Assembly (NCBI RefSeq): GCF_918797505.1
Contig: NC_092795.1
Coordinates: 32,723,131 to 32,787,130 of the forward strand
DNA: 64,000 nucleotides
DNA from: Bemisia tabaci
Lineage: Eukaryota > Arthropoda > Insecta > Hemiptera > Aleyrodidae
Direction of reading: 5' to 3'
This document shows, in pieces, positions 13,701 through 28,700 of this stretch. The notes beneath the pieces were generated by a model. The model ran no database searches, was not told the DNA's origin, and worked only from the letters and a program-made list of their open reading frames with translations. Position 1 is the first letter of the stretch. Each line of letters opens with the position of its first letter. The position numbers and the translations under genes were made by a program.

Positions 13701-16700
13701 ACCTTGAGAAAGTTAAACAATTTGAAAATGGAATGTTTTGAATATTCTAATTTTAACATCGATAGTGGAAAAACAAAAATGTACATCTCAATTGTAGTGT
13801 AGTACTTAATCAACAACACTTTGCTACAATGCTATGTATTTGCTCATTTTAGATTTTGCCGCTATACTAACTATCTTGTTCATACCTGTGAATAACGAGC
13901 ATTTAACTCAAACTCCTTTTACGACTACCTTAATTTTTTGCACCATAGAATCAGTTTTCTTCCTGTTGTCACCATGGAAAAAGATTGACAAATAACTGAA
14001 TGCTCGGAACAATCAATGCATTTGAATGATTTAATAAAAAAATTACTTCATCAACTCATTATTTTGCAGTTAAATTTTCAACTATAACAACATTTTCAAA
14101 TGACTTGATTTTATTTTGAATTTTCAGAAAACCGGTGGAAGCAGTAGAGCAGTCACACCTGATTTCTCTGCATTTGCCTCTAGTCAGGTGAGAATATTTT
14201 TCAGCCATGTGCTTTTCCCTTTGGTAATTGTTGAATAATGAGCACCGTTTGACGTAGCCTCTCACTCGCTTGTTAGACTCATGTTTGGTTCAATGTCACG
14301 TCTCCTGTGTGGCTCTCTTTTTTTGCATATTTCAGTACCTCAGGTGATACACAGTAATGGGAAGCTTGCCTCCCTCCAATGAAGGTTGAAATCACAGATC
14401 TTTTGAACACCACTGGATATGATGCTACCAAATTCCGCATTGACACCTCTGAAATAAAATTCCATTGCAATTCATGTTTTATCATCAAGATGAATATTAA
14501 TAAAAAAGCAGAAGAAGTAGCATGTAGTATTGTAGCATGAGAACACAGGATCATATACATTTTGAAAGATTGAATAATAAAATTTCCACGAAAAATGCTA
14601 TGCATACAACAAGTTTGCTGGTAATATTTTCTCATGACAAAGAACGTTTCTCCGTCGCTTGTTAAAAAAAAATGTCTCAACCTTTTCTTCTAATGATAGT
14701 CTTATTTTTTATCCACAATTATCAAAAAGCGATTTTCATTTTTTGGCTCATTTGAGATCAAAGCTTTTTTCCCCTCCTTCGCTGTCACTTCATTTTTTCT
14801 CATTTTACGAACACTGAACTGAAACAATCAGTTTTTTTCTTTTTTCATTATGAGAGAGAACGAATTAGGCAAGTATGGCATTTCAAAAAATCACCAAAAA
14901 ATGTCCTAGCCTGATCTCAGATCATGCAATGCATTTTTTATTTGAGTTATTGTAAATCAGTCAGCTTAAACAATCTCGATAATTACATAGCAAGTGTATC
15001 TGTAGAAATATGGTCTTTACTATTATTTATAACTTATGCACATTAATATATAATTATGTAGTGAACGTGAACATTATTTAAAACATCAACTTTCAAGTGC
15101 CTCATTCTCTTAAATGTTAAAGCCACCTGCTCATTTTCAACTCTAAAAAGGCGTAAAATGGATTAAAAATGAAAGAGACAGAAAGAAGAACTCATTTTTT
15201 GTTTGGGTCAAAAAACGTTGATTAAATCGCGAAAAAAATGTAGCATGAACACAGATGATAGATACTTAATCTAAACTTAGACTCAAAGATGCAATTTAGA
15301 TGAAAATTTTACCAATGCTGATATTTCACTCCATCATCATACAAACATTATCTATTGTTGTGTTGGCATCACGTTTTTAGAAGGAACAAATTTCTCCATC
15401 AAAAGACATAATAACGTAGGAAACATGCATTACGGGGAACGTCAAATTACTTTTTTTACCTGAAAATGACTGATGAATGACAGTTTATGGTAAAAGTTTT
15501 TTTCATCGAGTTACCTCATTAAACTCTTTATCTAAATGACTCATCAGTTATGACAAGGGAAAAAAGACCTGTTGTATGCCAACTCTTCAACGTTTTAACC
15601 AAGGGGCTTCAAGGGACTGCCATCGGAATGCTTGCTCTAAGTTTAACCAAAGTCCATGTTTGCTTCATAGTGGTTTGAGTTGTTTTTGTTCACTCATTTA
15701 CACCCCCTCTCCCTTTCTTTTTATGTTGGTCTTTTGTCTTGTGAATTCATGCTCTTCCTTTTTCTCGACACGTCTGGTTCATCTCCAACTCAATGTTTGA
15801 ACATCAAACCGAAGGTCGAAGGGAGTGCTACGGAAGAAAGCGAAACAGAGGAAAAGGTAAACAGCAGTTCAAATTTATTTTCTTTCAATAAGGTCTCCTG
15901 TACAGCATCTGATCTTCTAGAACTTCGTGAAGCTAGTGTAGATTTGATATTTTTTCTTTGCCAGGAGCTTCGGGCGTGAGAACACTCTTCTCCAGTCCTT
16001 CATCTAATTTTAAGATGATTCACTTCATGGAATGTTTTGGATTCTTAAGGGAATGTTTGTTAATTCCTAGGAACAAGGAGGGTACAAAGCATGACAAGGA
16101 AATGAGGAGGGAGTAGGCAAGAAGATACAGACAGCACTGCTAGACGCAAGTGATGGTTAACACGTAAGGGGAAGCGTTAGGAATGAAGTATTGTTGAAAG
16201 GGCAGCTATATCACCGCCTCATATGATGAATAAATGCTTATGATTTTATTGTAAAGATTCAGACAAAGTTTATTGAATGAGGACAAATATTAGCCATTTT
16301 CATTTGATGAAAAATGATGTTTTAAGTTATGCATCAGTATTTTAAGTTGCGCGATTACATCGCTCTCTAGCATACTAACAAGAGTAAGATTATTTACTGC
16401 TTTGTGATTGTGATCAACCAAAATGTTAAATGGAGGTAAAGTTCATGCAGGTGCAAGACTGGGATATTAGAAAAAAAATTGCAAAACCAACTGTTATACT
16501 TTTCGAATTTATCTAAAATTGAATCCATTATTTTTGTAGTATCTCGAATTAGTAGCTGAGCTTCAACGAGTTAAGTGAAAGAAATTACAATCACCATGGG
16601 CAGCTTAATGGCTTCTATGATTTAAATGCTTTTTGTGACTACTTTGTAGCCAGAAATTTTGGATGCTTTACTAAAATTGGTGCTAACAAGTATTTAAGTG

Positions 16701-19700
16701 CTTAGTACAATAAATAAAATAACAATTAATGCTATTGTTGAAATGTTCTCTGGACGCAGAAGTACTTCCGCTAACCTAATTAACCAGGTTTCATTCACAA
16801 TAACTTTCTAAGAGTTATTTCATATTCTAATACCTAACTTGCAGTAGTTTTTATTTTTTTGCTTTCATTCAGCATTTCAGCTTTGAAAAGCATCTGTAGA
16901 GCTTTATAAGCCATAGAAAGCCGCATTTTTGCTTATACTGTATTCTGCTCCTCTTCAACCTTGTGCTCTCTTTTTTTTCTCTCAGCCAGCAAGGTCTCAC
17001 ACTTTCAGTCATACTTCATTTTTCAATTGGAACATTAATCAAAATAATTTCTCGAATACCATGATTTCCCTCCTGTTAGAATTTCAAGCAACAAAGTCAG
17101 CTTGTTCTCTCATCAAAAGGTAGAACAGGAAGAGAAATTTTGAAACTCCGCAATTGAATTACGTGGCTTTCAAGTCAAGCCGTTCTCATATTATAGAGAG
17201 GGGCAGTGGAATTTTAGTATGCTGAACACTCTTTGTATTTCAGTCAAACAAAGTGGTCTCTTAAGTCAGCTCTTTTGTTGAAGTCTGATTTGTCATAATA
17301 TTACGTATATAAAAATGGGCAAGTAGGTTAGAAGGGTTTAGCCAGAATGCATCATGTACATATCGGAAGATCCTGCACTAGAATTTCCCAATTTACTGTT
17401 TGATGATTAAAACCATAAAATACAATTTAAATTTCGACGCTCCACAATCTTTCCTGTTTTCTTATTCATTAACAGCAAAACGAATAAACACCATTATAAG
17501 TTTAAAAAAACCTGTACAGATTCCAAAAATAGTGTCCATTAGCTTCTCCTCAAATACATAAATTATAGCAAAAAATCAGTGACATTACCTCACGTTTAGA
17601 TTCTTTGTCGTCTTTGACCTATAAAGAGTTTCGCACTAATTTGAGTGATGAAAAGTTATTGAAATCATTTTTATAAGTAATGTCATCCATCTCAGTCTCT
17701 TCAATTGTGAATATCATTAAAATATGAAGATATCAAGAGAGTAGGATAAATTTATTCATCACAAAATTCTCCCTCTTTGTCTCGAGGATAGTTTTCTAAT
17801 TAATTATCTAAGTTGATCTTTGCATGTTCAGGCTCCATAGTTTTCGGAAATGCTTGTAGCCAAACATTCACTTTGCTGCAATTGCACCGTATCTGATGTA
17901 TAGTCCACTATTTACTTTGTATTTAGCCTCTTCATTCTAAATTTCTCGTAGTTTCCACAACTCATCTCTTAGTTCTTTTACAGAAACTGTTGAAAAATAA
18001 TAATCGTCACTTGCATTTATTTTTTTTTTGTTACTAATTTCATTCAAACGTCCAGGTATTGAATGAATGTGAAAATGACCTGCAAACAATCATGCTATCA
18101 AGCAATGATTAAGTTGATCTTCTCGTGAGATCAATCAATTTTACAAAATCATTATTCTTGCTGACCAACCTGGTGGGCAAAACACAGACAGAGACTTGGA
18201 GAGTCTTGGTACAGGTTTTTGAATATAATATGAAGGGAGTTTTTATTAACTTTTTCATTAATTTGTGATGTTTGTTGAACAAGGAAACTTGACACTGAGC
18301 AACTCAAAATCGAGCGAATGATAGAGAAGAGTCTTCTACAAAAACTTTGGCACAAAAAACCTTGAACACACTTTGAAGTGTTAAACCAAACCGGAAAAAA
18401 CTGATTATTTTTATTTTTTTGAAATTGAATTATTTTTTACTTTTCTTTAAATTTATGATGCAGTATTGCCTCTTTGTTTTCGTTATCATTCATATTTCAA
18501 GAGTACTAGCTAATTTTCACTCTTAACCTGGAAATTGATTTTCCAAATGAAAAGTAATATCTTGATTGGGTATTTCTCCGTTTGAAAACTAGAGTCTTCA
18601 GCAAATGACTAATAATGAAAATTTTTTGCAGAAAACAAAAGCTGGTAAAAAACCGGAAATAGCAACTGTCATAGCGCCTTATCAAGCGACCAGTGCCGAA
18701 CAGCTGAGCCTCCAGCGAGGTGAATTTATCATGATCCGAAAAAAGACTACTACCGGTTGGTGGGAAGGAGAAAGACAGGTCAGTATCTTGAGCCTTCTCT
18801 TTTTATGTACACTCAACCAAAATTCTGTGTAATTTATGTCATTTCACAGAAAAGCATTTAATTTTTGACGAACTTTTCAACAACTTTTGAGTCTTAAAAT
18901 GTAAATGTTTCCTCTTTCATTCTGGAAGTCTATTTTTTATGTCCAATGAAAGAAACACTTTAAAGTTGTAAATCAAAAATAATTTGTTCATACTCCACTT
19001 TATTTCACTATTAATTAATACATATTAAATTTTACTTTCAATTTTGAATAACGGATTTTTTTTATCGCTTCTCTTTATCTTTCAATTTCTATCGCAGTGT
19101 TTAATTAGTTTTATCAAAATAAATAATTTGATTGTCATCAAAGGCTGACTAACCTGTGTATATAATCCAGTACCTCCTAAGTTTAGCTTAAAATTCTCAT
19201 GTGCGGTTTTTTTTTTATTTTTTTGCATCAAAAAATGGTATTACTCTCCCACCTTTGGATGTGTAGAATCACAGTTCTGAAAATATTTCAGGCTGCTTGG
19301 CAGTTCTCTAGAGGAGGGATATGAAATAGTAATCAGGTGAAGGGTGAAAAAGAACACTTTGGACCTTCATATGCACAAAATAAGGCAAGCAAAATGAAAA
19401 GCTGTCATCATAGCTTCTTTTTCAATTCATACATTTTTTATTTTTTAGGCCAAAGGCAAAAAGCGCCAGATTGGATGGTTCCCTGCCTCGTATGTCAAAA
19501 TATTAGGTGAAGGAGGGAGAAAAGGCTCCGTCTCAAAATCTGAGGAACGCACCCCTGAAGTCAAAGGTATCTCTTTAATTTACTCATCTCTTTTTTAATT
19601 TTATTTATTAATTTTTTTAATGCAAAAACTTTTCCCCAAAGTTTAAGCTCTCTCACAATGCTTCTTTTATTCAAAATGTCCTAATACTTTTGGATAATGT

Positions 19701-22700
19701 TTTTTGACCTAAAATGTAATGGAGTCTGGAAAAAGGGTACTTAATAAATGAGATTACTCCATAACTTCACACAGGAGCTAATTCTGCATAATTTGACTCT
19801 TTTAACACCCCAGAATTCTAATAATTGAGTCTTTTTTCAAAGTTTGAGCAAAAAAACCACGAATCTGAGGAAAAAGCTATCATGATTTTAAGATAGTTTC
19901 ACGGAGTTCAGTCCATTCAGTATGACTAAAAGAGATGCTCATAATTCCTCAGACTTCCTTCTTAAATTTAATTTCCTCTACAGTGAATTTTAACCATAAA
20001 AAATTATCATACCTAGTACAAAAACTGCAATTTTGATGATTAGTCTTCTGTGGAAGGGAGTGCATTAAATCCTTGACCAGAATCCTCATCAAAATTCAAG
20101 AAGGAATTTTCCATTACCTCTTAATTTTTGTTTGTGCAGCGGTTGGTGATAAGTTCATTGCCCTCTTCGACTACAGTGCATTAAACGATGACGAAGTAAG
20201 CTTTAAGAAAGACGATGTGATCACAATTATCAGTAAAGACGAGCAAGCCTGGTGGAAAGGCGAATTGAACGGGAAAGTTGGACTCTTCCCAAGCAACTAC
20301 CTAGAAGCTCTCTGTAAGTAGCCCAAGTCAGTTTCTTTTTCATGGCTGTGCTCATGAGCGTTAAGAAATAATGCTGCTTTTTGAACTGTGTAGAACATGG
20401 ATCTGGTGTGTTGGTAATTTCTGACTCTTTATACGTTCCCTGCTGATGTGCCTTAGCACCATTGTTCCTACTGTATCAGGAACACGCAGGAACAGCATAA
20501 TTTCAACCGTCTCAACCATAGTTTCGGCCAAGTGTGCTGTAACTTCAGTGCTTTCTATTTGTTAAGTACTTATTACTCTACCGTTAATTTTGTGGAGGAC
20601 CCCCAGACAGCACCTCTATTGCGCAACAGTGTGATAAAAACATGCTGCTAAAAACGCCAGTCACTCTGAATGGTTTTGCCCAACTAGAATAGTAATAAAA
20701 TGGGCATTATGACTGTCTTAGCATTGAACGTGTAATTGTTTGAGCAGGTAGCCAATCTGCATCCTCTGAGTACAACTCTGTCGTTTTGTATAGTAACACG
20801 AGACTGCTTTGTATAGTAGTACTGCCTACAATCAGTATCAGCACTAAGCACAGAAAAGGCAAATTGATGGACAGGCAGTGCAAAAAAGACAACTACCAAT
20901 GTGCTTGATGCAAGTTCTACCCATTATACCCAAATTTTACGTTTAAAAAATGAATTTCTCTGCATTCAATGAAAGCAATAATCTATTAGAATCTCTATTA
21001 AATCTATTGTTAAAATATATATTAATCTATTAAAATCATAAGCTATTGAACTGAACATTATACCCAAATTTTGCATAAAAAATAGAGAGAGAATGTCCTC
21101 AAAAGACTTTCTATCTTTCTCAATTCTGAAAAGTTAGCTCTTGAAATTAATGTTTAGAAATATATATATTTAGTTCAGTTCAGCGATCAGCAGCATTTTT
21201 TCTTGTAACAGCTCTCTGCATGTTAGCTTAAATTCATTCCATTTTATTCTTTTTTTTTTTTGCTTCATTTTACCTCTTATTGATAGCTTTAAGTGGGAGA
21301 GCTCCATCAACAAGTTGAGTTTTAAACAATGTTAAGCCCATTCTATGACTCGTGTAAGAACACGGTTTTTCGAAAGAGAGTCTACAGATTCCTTCTGCTT
21401 GGTAATGACTGATCGCATTCACTATGAATGTCAGTGTTCAATGATTGGCGGACTGTAATCATTTTCAGTTCATCTTGGTAAGGTTGCTTCAATAATGGCA
21501 CAGCAAACTGCGAAAACTTATCTTTACTAAATCGTGTTCACTGCTGGTGAGGTAGCCAGAATTGCCGTTTTATGATTTAATGGTTAGACCAAGTGATTCC
21601 TGATCAGTCCTTTGTTTAACTCTGTTAGAGATGTTGTTGGTTCAGCAATAATCCATGCCCATCAAGTATGTGTATCAAGTAAGCTGATCAATTTTTCAGT
21701 ACATCTAGAATAGTAGGTTTATTAACAGTCAACTTTTTTCGTTTTTTAGTGTTAGTTTAAAATAAAGCATATAAGAAAAACAATTCTAAATGGAAAGTAC
21801 CTTATGATTATTGTCTTTGGGGAGGTTATGTCATATATTTAGAACTACTCGAAAATGGACCATCATTCGTCATTAATGTTTACTTGAATTGTACCTACTT
21901 TTCCTGTGATTATATTACTTTAAATTGTATTACAGAGTATAACTCTAAAGTAACATATTTCTAGAGGTTTTTTCCTGCTACAATGAACATTATGAGTCTC
22001 CAAAATTATTCAAATATGGGCTTTTTTTTTCGGGGAAGAATTGGATTAAGGCTATCGGAAGGGACCAAGTTTTTTGGCCAATAAGGGGTATGTTTAATAG
22101 TTGTGAGGGTGCTTTATAGGTCTTTGGTAAGCTATCAAAACAGTGCCATTAAAAAGTAGTAATAATGAAAGGACCATGAGATGACAAGAGCTTCATAGTT
22201 ATTAAAGTTTACGAAGCCAGTAAAAATGAGCTGTTATCATGTTTATCAGTTTAAAGCCTAAATGACTAAGAGACAAACGCCTTGTTTTCCAAAATACTTC
22301 ATTCTTTTCCTCTAAACTTGATCCTTTTGCCCTTGCATCAAATCTACCTTGTAGTTAATATTCCAAGTAAAGTTCAGTCATGTAATCTCGGAAAGTTCAA
22401 ATTATGTGAAGGATCTTTCTACTTAATGTAAAGGAAAGGCAGCAGAGGATAAATTCAGTGGCTCTTGGCACATTTTAATGAAAATTCAATAAGTTATTCA
22501 CAAACGGATGTTTGGCACAGAGTTTGAAACTTGTGTATTTTGTACCATTTGGAACCAGAGATGTTTATGTCTATGGTAAGCTCACCTTATTTTCGACTTT
22601 CAATCGTATGATGAATGAATTACAAGCCCTCCCTTTCTGTTGTAATGGAACATGATGTGAAATGATGAAATGATAAAACACGACTGAAATTCAACAAATG

Positions 22701-25700
22701 AGAGCAATAAAAATTGTTTGTCAAGTCTCTCAGTAAATACATGAGAGAATTATATTTCGCCGGCTAAACATTATGCAAAAAGGCAAGCCTTAGTCCGCAT
22801 GGAATATTTTTTGTGCTTCTACCATACAGAAAATATTGCAGTCTTACAGGCAAATATCTCTGGCTTCTGAATGTTTGAATTCCATAATTTTTTGCCATTT
22901 GATCTAAAATCAGCTCTAGAATATCTCAGTGAATTTGTATGAAACAGTGCTGGCAACCACTAACTCCTTCTGCCATCTTGTTCTTTGTCTGAGCATTTAA
23001 AAAATTTAAACTAACTCCTGTGTCTCCTTAGTTAGCTTCTTTTTAGATCGTAGACATTTTTTTCTTTTCTTAGAAATGTAGCACCATTATTTTTGTTTCA
23101 ATATGAAACTGCTTCAGGAAAGAAAGGACTTTGCTCATGCCTCATGGACGTGTGGTTTTTAATAGCTTTGGACTTTACGTTTTACTAATACTTCCTCAAA
23201 ATAATGCAGAGTAAACTGTATTGGACTTAATTTTTGTTTTTGGACGGTGTCTTGCCTACAGGGTGATGTAATTAAATATTCAAGGCTGGAGCCTGTGTTT
23301 GAGTGCAGTTTAAAAATGAAAAATGGCGTCAGTCCATCCTCCTAGACTGACACAAGGCTCATCCTTTAACAAACTCTCTGCAGTTTCAATGGTCTGCTTT
23401 GCAATCATAACAAAATCCCAGGTCATCACAAAATTTGATGCTGGCAGGTTCATCCAGAAACTATACCTGCTGAAAAAAAGTTGTTAAAATTAGCATCGTA
23501 GATTGTCAGATACAACTTTGAAAAAAAAAAATGAAGCCAAGGATGTGAAGAGTAAAAAAGTTTGAGTCAAAAAGCTACTAGTATTGCTTAAAATTGTATA
23601 GGTGGGAGGAGTATTTTTGGTCAAGCACCTTGATTTCCCTGTGGCTATGAGTTTCGATTGGCTCCTCTATGAGCTTCTTGGAGCTTTTAGGACCCAAAAA
23701 TGGCGAATGCTCCAAGTAAATGTAATACAAAATGACTTAAAATGTAGTTTAATTTGCAAATCGTAACAAGAACTTACTCAAATGTATTATTACAATGTAT
23801 TTACATACTTTTACGGCTAATCGTGTGCTTTTCTCCAGAAAAGTCATCTTGGATATTTGTAGTAAAGTTGGCAGCAAATATGGTGGGTGATAAATGTCAA
23901 AAGTCGATAATGACCTCCCTCCCATCCTCAACAATCAAAACAAAGCGCTGCCATTTTTGGGTCCTAAGGACCTCTATGGAAACTGGAGGGGCGAGATGTC
24001 CATACTCTATCTATCATGGTACTCTACTTTTTGGATTCTAGGTGGATGATAATGTCTGAATTTATCAGCAAAATAACTATTCTGAATCACCTGGTCATGA
24101 GGAAAGAGCTATGTTCTCTTTTGAACAGCAACAGAAATAACTTTAGGGGACCAACTACTTTTGCTTTTTTCTTTTTCTGTATTTAGTCAATTCTTTATAA
24201 GGATATTCCACTGGTTAAAAGGGGATGTAACTTCACCTTAATGACCTCAGAATCCTCTAATTTTGGTGTGGAATGTTGTAGACTTTCGGTCAAACTTTTT
24301 TCTTTTTTTTTTATCTCTACTCTCAATTGATAAAACTGTGAAAATTTCTGCAATGTAACTTCCCTGTCAAAGAATATTCCATGATAGTTTCAGTTGATAA
24401 AGTTTGACTGTTTCCTTTCGAAGAAATTCAGAAGAAACTTAAATTTTGGAGCCTCACAATCAAGATGCGGGATTGTGCAGTTTAACAATTGGTATACTGT
24501 CTACTAGTGATTTCTTTTTTTACAAATTATTATTCTTTGCACTCCTCTTAGGATGTAGTGGTGATTTATTCTTTTTTTTCTTTTCTTTTCTCTCTCTCTC
24601 TCCCCTTCTCTCTTTTATTTTTTTAATGACCTGAGATTCAAAGTCGCAAAAGTTTGGTTATCATACCTCATAAATGCATCTTTTACAAGCTTGCTAAAAA
24701 ATAAAAAAGTGCACATATTTTTGTTGGCAAAACATTTTAGATTATCATGGAAACACGGTTGAAGTTACGGATATGAGAAACGAGTTTTATAAGTATTGAG
24801 CTTGACAATCAAGCAGAGTGAAAAAAAACACGGTTTGAACATTCATTTAGATTTTGCTGTAGTTCTACTAATGAAATACAAATTGTTCAAAAGGACTTGT
24901 ATGATATTTTCTCTGATCATTTTGCAGTTTTACTCAAAATTTAATCCTCTATATGTGAAGATCAAATAGAAAATATTCGTAATTTTTATCAAACATTAAT
25001 ATTTCCATCGCAGTAAATTTGAGGACAGCATTTTATATAAATATTATTCAGAAGTATTCCCTAGCTTGGAATAGTGGAGACATGTAGTAAGAGAAATCAA
25101 TAAACTGCATTTTTTTAACTATTTACAACCAGGATTGAATCGGATTTCACCCTAATTGTTCCAATCTGAATTCACTGGTATTATAGTAACAGCAGACTCC
25201 AAAAATTTTCTAAAGTGACAAGTTTTGAGTCGTAAACAATAAATTGAGTTGAGTATATTTATTTTCCTAACTACTTGACGTCACTTATAATTGTTTCATT
25301 TAGTGTTATTACTGAACCCTCCGCTTCAATTTGCTTCTAAGAAGAGTGTAAAAAATAATTTTAATTTTGGAATAGTTGGTCCCGGTCCCCCTCACACAAG
25401 TCTCTGATGGAAGCACCTATTTGTTTCTTCGCCGCAACTTCTCATAGAGTGAACCTTGTTTCTGTATCAAATTTTTGTCGTTTGTCACTTCATCAAACTC
25501 GTTGACCCTGTGAATAAATCTTTTCACTCCAAACTCAAGATCAATTCAAGTATTTCACTGTCATTTATCTGCTGAAAATTTTCAATAATTTTCTTCCCCT
25601 CTTTGTCTTTATTCCCATGCCATTCCAAAGAGATCGTACCATGAAGATTGTTAAGAAACAAAGAAATTAAAACTAAATGAATTGCTTTTAATATTGTAAA

Positions 25701-28700
25701 GAGATATCATGGTCGCTTTTGAAATTTGCTCAAACATCTTTCATAATTGTTGCAGATAAAAGCAATCTTTCAAATAAAATGTATGATGAAGGCAGAACTC
25801 GGAAATAAGTCATTTATGAAGAATTATAAATGAATTTGTTACCACCTCCTTTTTTTAAAGTAAAATCGTTTTTAAAAAACTTTGAAAAAATAGCGATGTT
25901 CAAGGCTAAAATAAAATACTGAAACTTTCCGAGCCAGCGTCCTTTTGAAGGGATAAACTGTGAAAGGAATGGCAAGATTTGTTGATGGGTTCAACAAAGT
26001 TGATGTTGTGAATTTTCTGAAACTCTGCTTGGAACATTAGTTACATAAAGTGTTGTTGTCTGTTCTTCTAGGAATTTACTATGCTGTTCTATTAACTGGA
26101 TAAGGGGAATCCATCTCTTTCGAATGTCAAAAGTCTGTTTCGATGCAAAATCCACTCTTTCCGTTCTATTTTGGTACTGTCATTACTTTAGTTCAAATCT
26201 TGACTGCTCTCATTGTTTCTCTTGAAATTCCTAGCCACCAAGGTGCGTATGTAGAACTAAGTTAATCAGCACCCCACTGCTCCTGAACATGCGTTTTTTC
26301 TGTCAACATTTTATTCAAAATGAAAGTGTAAAACTTGCATTTTTTGTCTCGATCCTATCACACTTTTTTTCATTGTTACATATTTCCCGAAATTTCTCTT
26401 GTGCTGCTCTTCTCATAATGTCTACTTATTTTCCCGGTTCTACGTTTTGTAGTTGAGGGAAAGGATCACTTGTCAGCCTCAGTCATTGTTTGCCTTAAAG
26501 CCCTTTTACATACCCTTTTCAAATTGTCTGTGCTTTTTTCTGGAGCTACCTTTTGCATGATTTTGAGGCTTTTCTTTCTTTTCCCTTTCTTATAAAATAA
26601 ATGCTAATGCTTTCTTAAAGAAACAAAACAAATTTTTTGATGATCCCGAGAAGAGTAGGATAGGGAATTGGCCAGGTGGCTAAATGCTACAATAGCCCAA
26701 TTCTTTAACTTTTAAGACAAGAACTCAACTGTAAATATTTTTAGCTCATAGAAAATTCATTAGAGGCGTGAATTATAGGTATAGCCCAAGCTTTTTTACC
26801 TTAAAATTATTCAAGTTCAGTGGGACATTTTTCAGTATTGAAAGTACGAGTAGTTAGTACAAAAGATCATTTTTTGGGTTTTTTTTCAAGTCCTTTTTGT
26901 AGGTCGATTGTTCTCAAATTGTTAGTGTGAAATCTACTCAATTAAATGATGTGTTATCTAGTGATTATTAATGTCCCATGGTTTATTGAATTGGTTTCAA
27001 TCTCATAAATAACTAGAAGGTGCCCCTCCTTAGTTAACTTGTGGTAGTTTATCAATCAACCCGGAATCAAAAGAAATTCATTATCCTCTTCATCAATAAA
27101 ATGAATATCATTAAATTGATTCTACATTACCAATTGGAGAACATTGGGCTTGATATCGACAATTGTTATTCCTTCAAAGTATTTATACGAAGTCTTGATT
27201 TACGCTTTTCACCTTTAGGAGAGCTTCAATGTAGAAACAAACTTTATAGAATTGTAGGATGCCCAAAGAGTGCAATATTTGGGGACTCATATCCTCTCAA
27301 TGTATATAATTGTTATAACAATAGAACAAAATGTTATTGCTCCTCAGCTGATGTAATTAAAGATGGCCGCCTGTTTTCTTGTCATTGGGGCCTCAATCAA
27401 CCTAAGTTTAGCCTGTGAAAGTATAACAACACCGTACAAGTAATAGAGTATCTGTGTTTGGTGAGTTTTTGTAAGAGAAAACCATATTTTGGAAGGAACT
27501 GGAATTTTCTCCCCCTGTCTAATGTTTTTCTGTGCTGCAAGTTTCCTCAACCAACAAGACCAAGATTTTGAGAAGTTAAATGTTGGAAAAGAAAACTAAG
27601 AACTTAGGAGATAATATTAAAACGAACAGTTGAAAATGCCAGTGCAAATCAGAGTATCATCGATCCTAAAAGTCAGTAAATTTTCGTGAGAAATACTTAC
27701 AAATTACAATCAAATCATTTGAGCACCTTTGCTTCTTATTAATGCGGTAAGTTTAGCCAAGTATTTCAAGCTTAGCTGTCTACTGAAATGCAAAAAAACT
27801 TTGCGCTGTGACATCACAACTGGAATTATTCTCAAGTAGAAGTGATCAATTTCAAAAGACCCTCCAAGATGTGAAAGGAGAGAAAATTAAAGTCAAGTAG
27901 GTCAATAGGTCACATTGTTCTTGGGTAGAAAGACTGGATCTACTCTTTGTATATTATTATGTTTTTTTATTGTAAATATGCCTCAGTAACATATCCGATC
28001 AGCAAAATGTTTATTCGCCTGAAGCATGATTAATACATTTAATTAGAGTGGAGATAAAACGGTCAACTGGTCATCATTTCTGAATACTTTTTCGCTGTGC
28101 CTATCGAAAACTTTATGAATTTAACATTCTTTATAAATTACTTCCCTACCTAATGTAGCTTTTCTATGCTTAAACAAAAAATACCCAAAAAATATTTATT
28201 ACCTCCCATAAAATAACTCTGTACCTAAAATGTGGCATAATATCAGAGTGGTAAAATATTTACGGATTTGCCAGTGGCCTGAAGAATAGTAATTTCCAGT
28301 AATTCCAGGTCATGAAAGAATCGGGAAATTTTTCAAGAACCTTTTTAAAGTGAAGGAGTTCAGAATTTTTTGCAATTTTAGCTACAAAAATACTTTCTGG
28401 ATCATATCAGACCCGGCAAGGAAAATTCTAGAAACGTCTGGAAACTTAAACTGATTACTGCTAGCAACTCTGAATGATCCCTTTTTTCAAATTAAAATTT
28501 TTACAAGATTCTATTTTTTATCAGAGGGAGTTTCCGGCACTGCAATTTTATACTTTCTTTGACATCAAAAGGTGAACTTTACTCCAGTGAGGAATTTAAT
28601 TTTGTACTTTAAAATGTTTCATTTTATAATGTAATTTTATAGAGTTCTGTAAGTAGCTTTTGTGCAATATCTTTTGAATATTTTAAGCCGCAAATATATT

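Noticed and set aside
14279..14680. 133-codon minus-strand open frame in the linker intron
   Set aside because: Composition looks random, with no conserved motif or family resemblance; the plus strand here is intron of intersectin.
27041..27418. 125-codon plus-strand open frame in the 14-kb intron
   Set aside because: No recognisable homology and no splice signals that would join it to intersectin in phase; kept out of the gene model.
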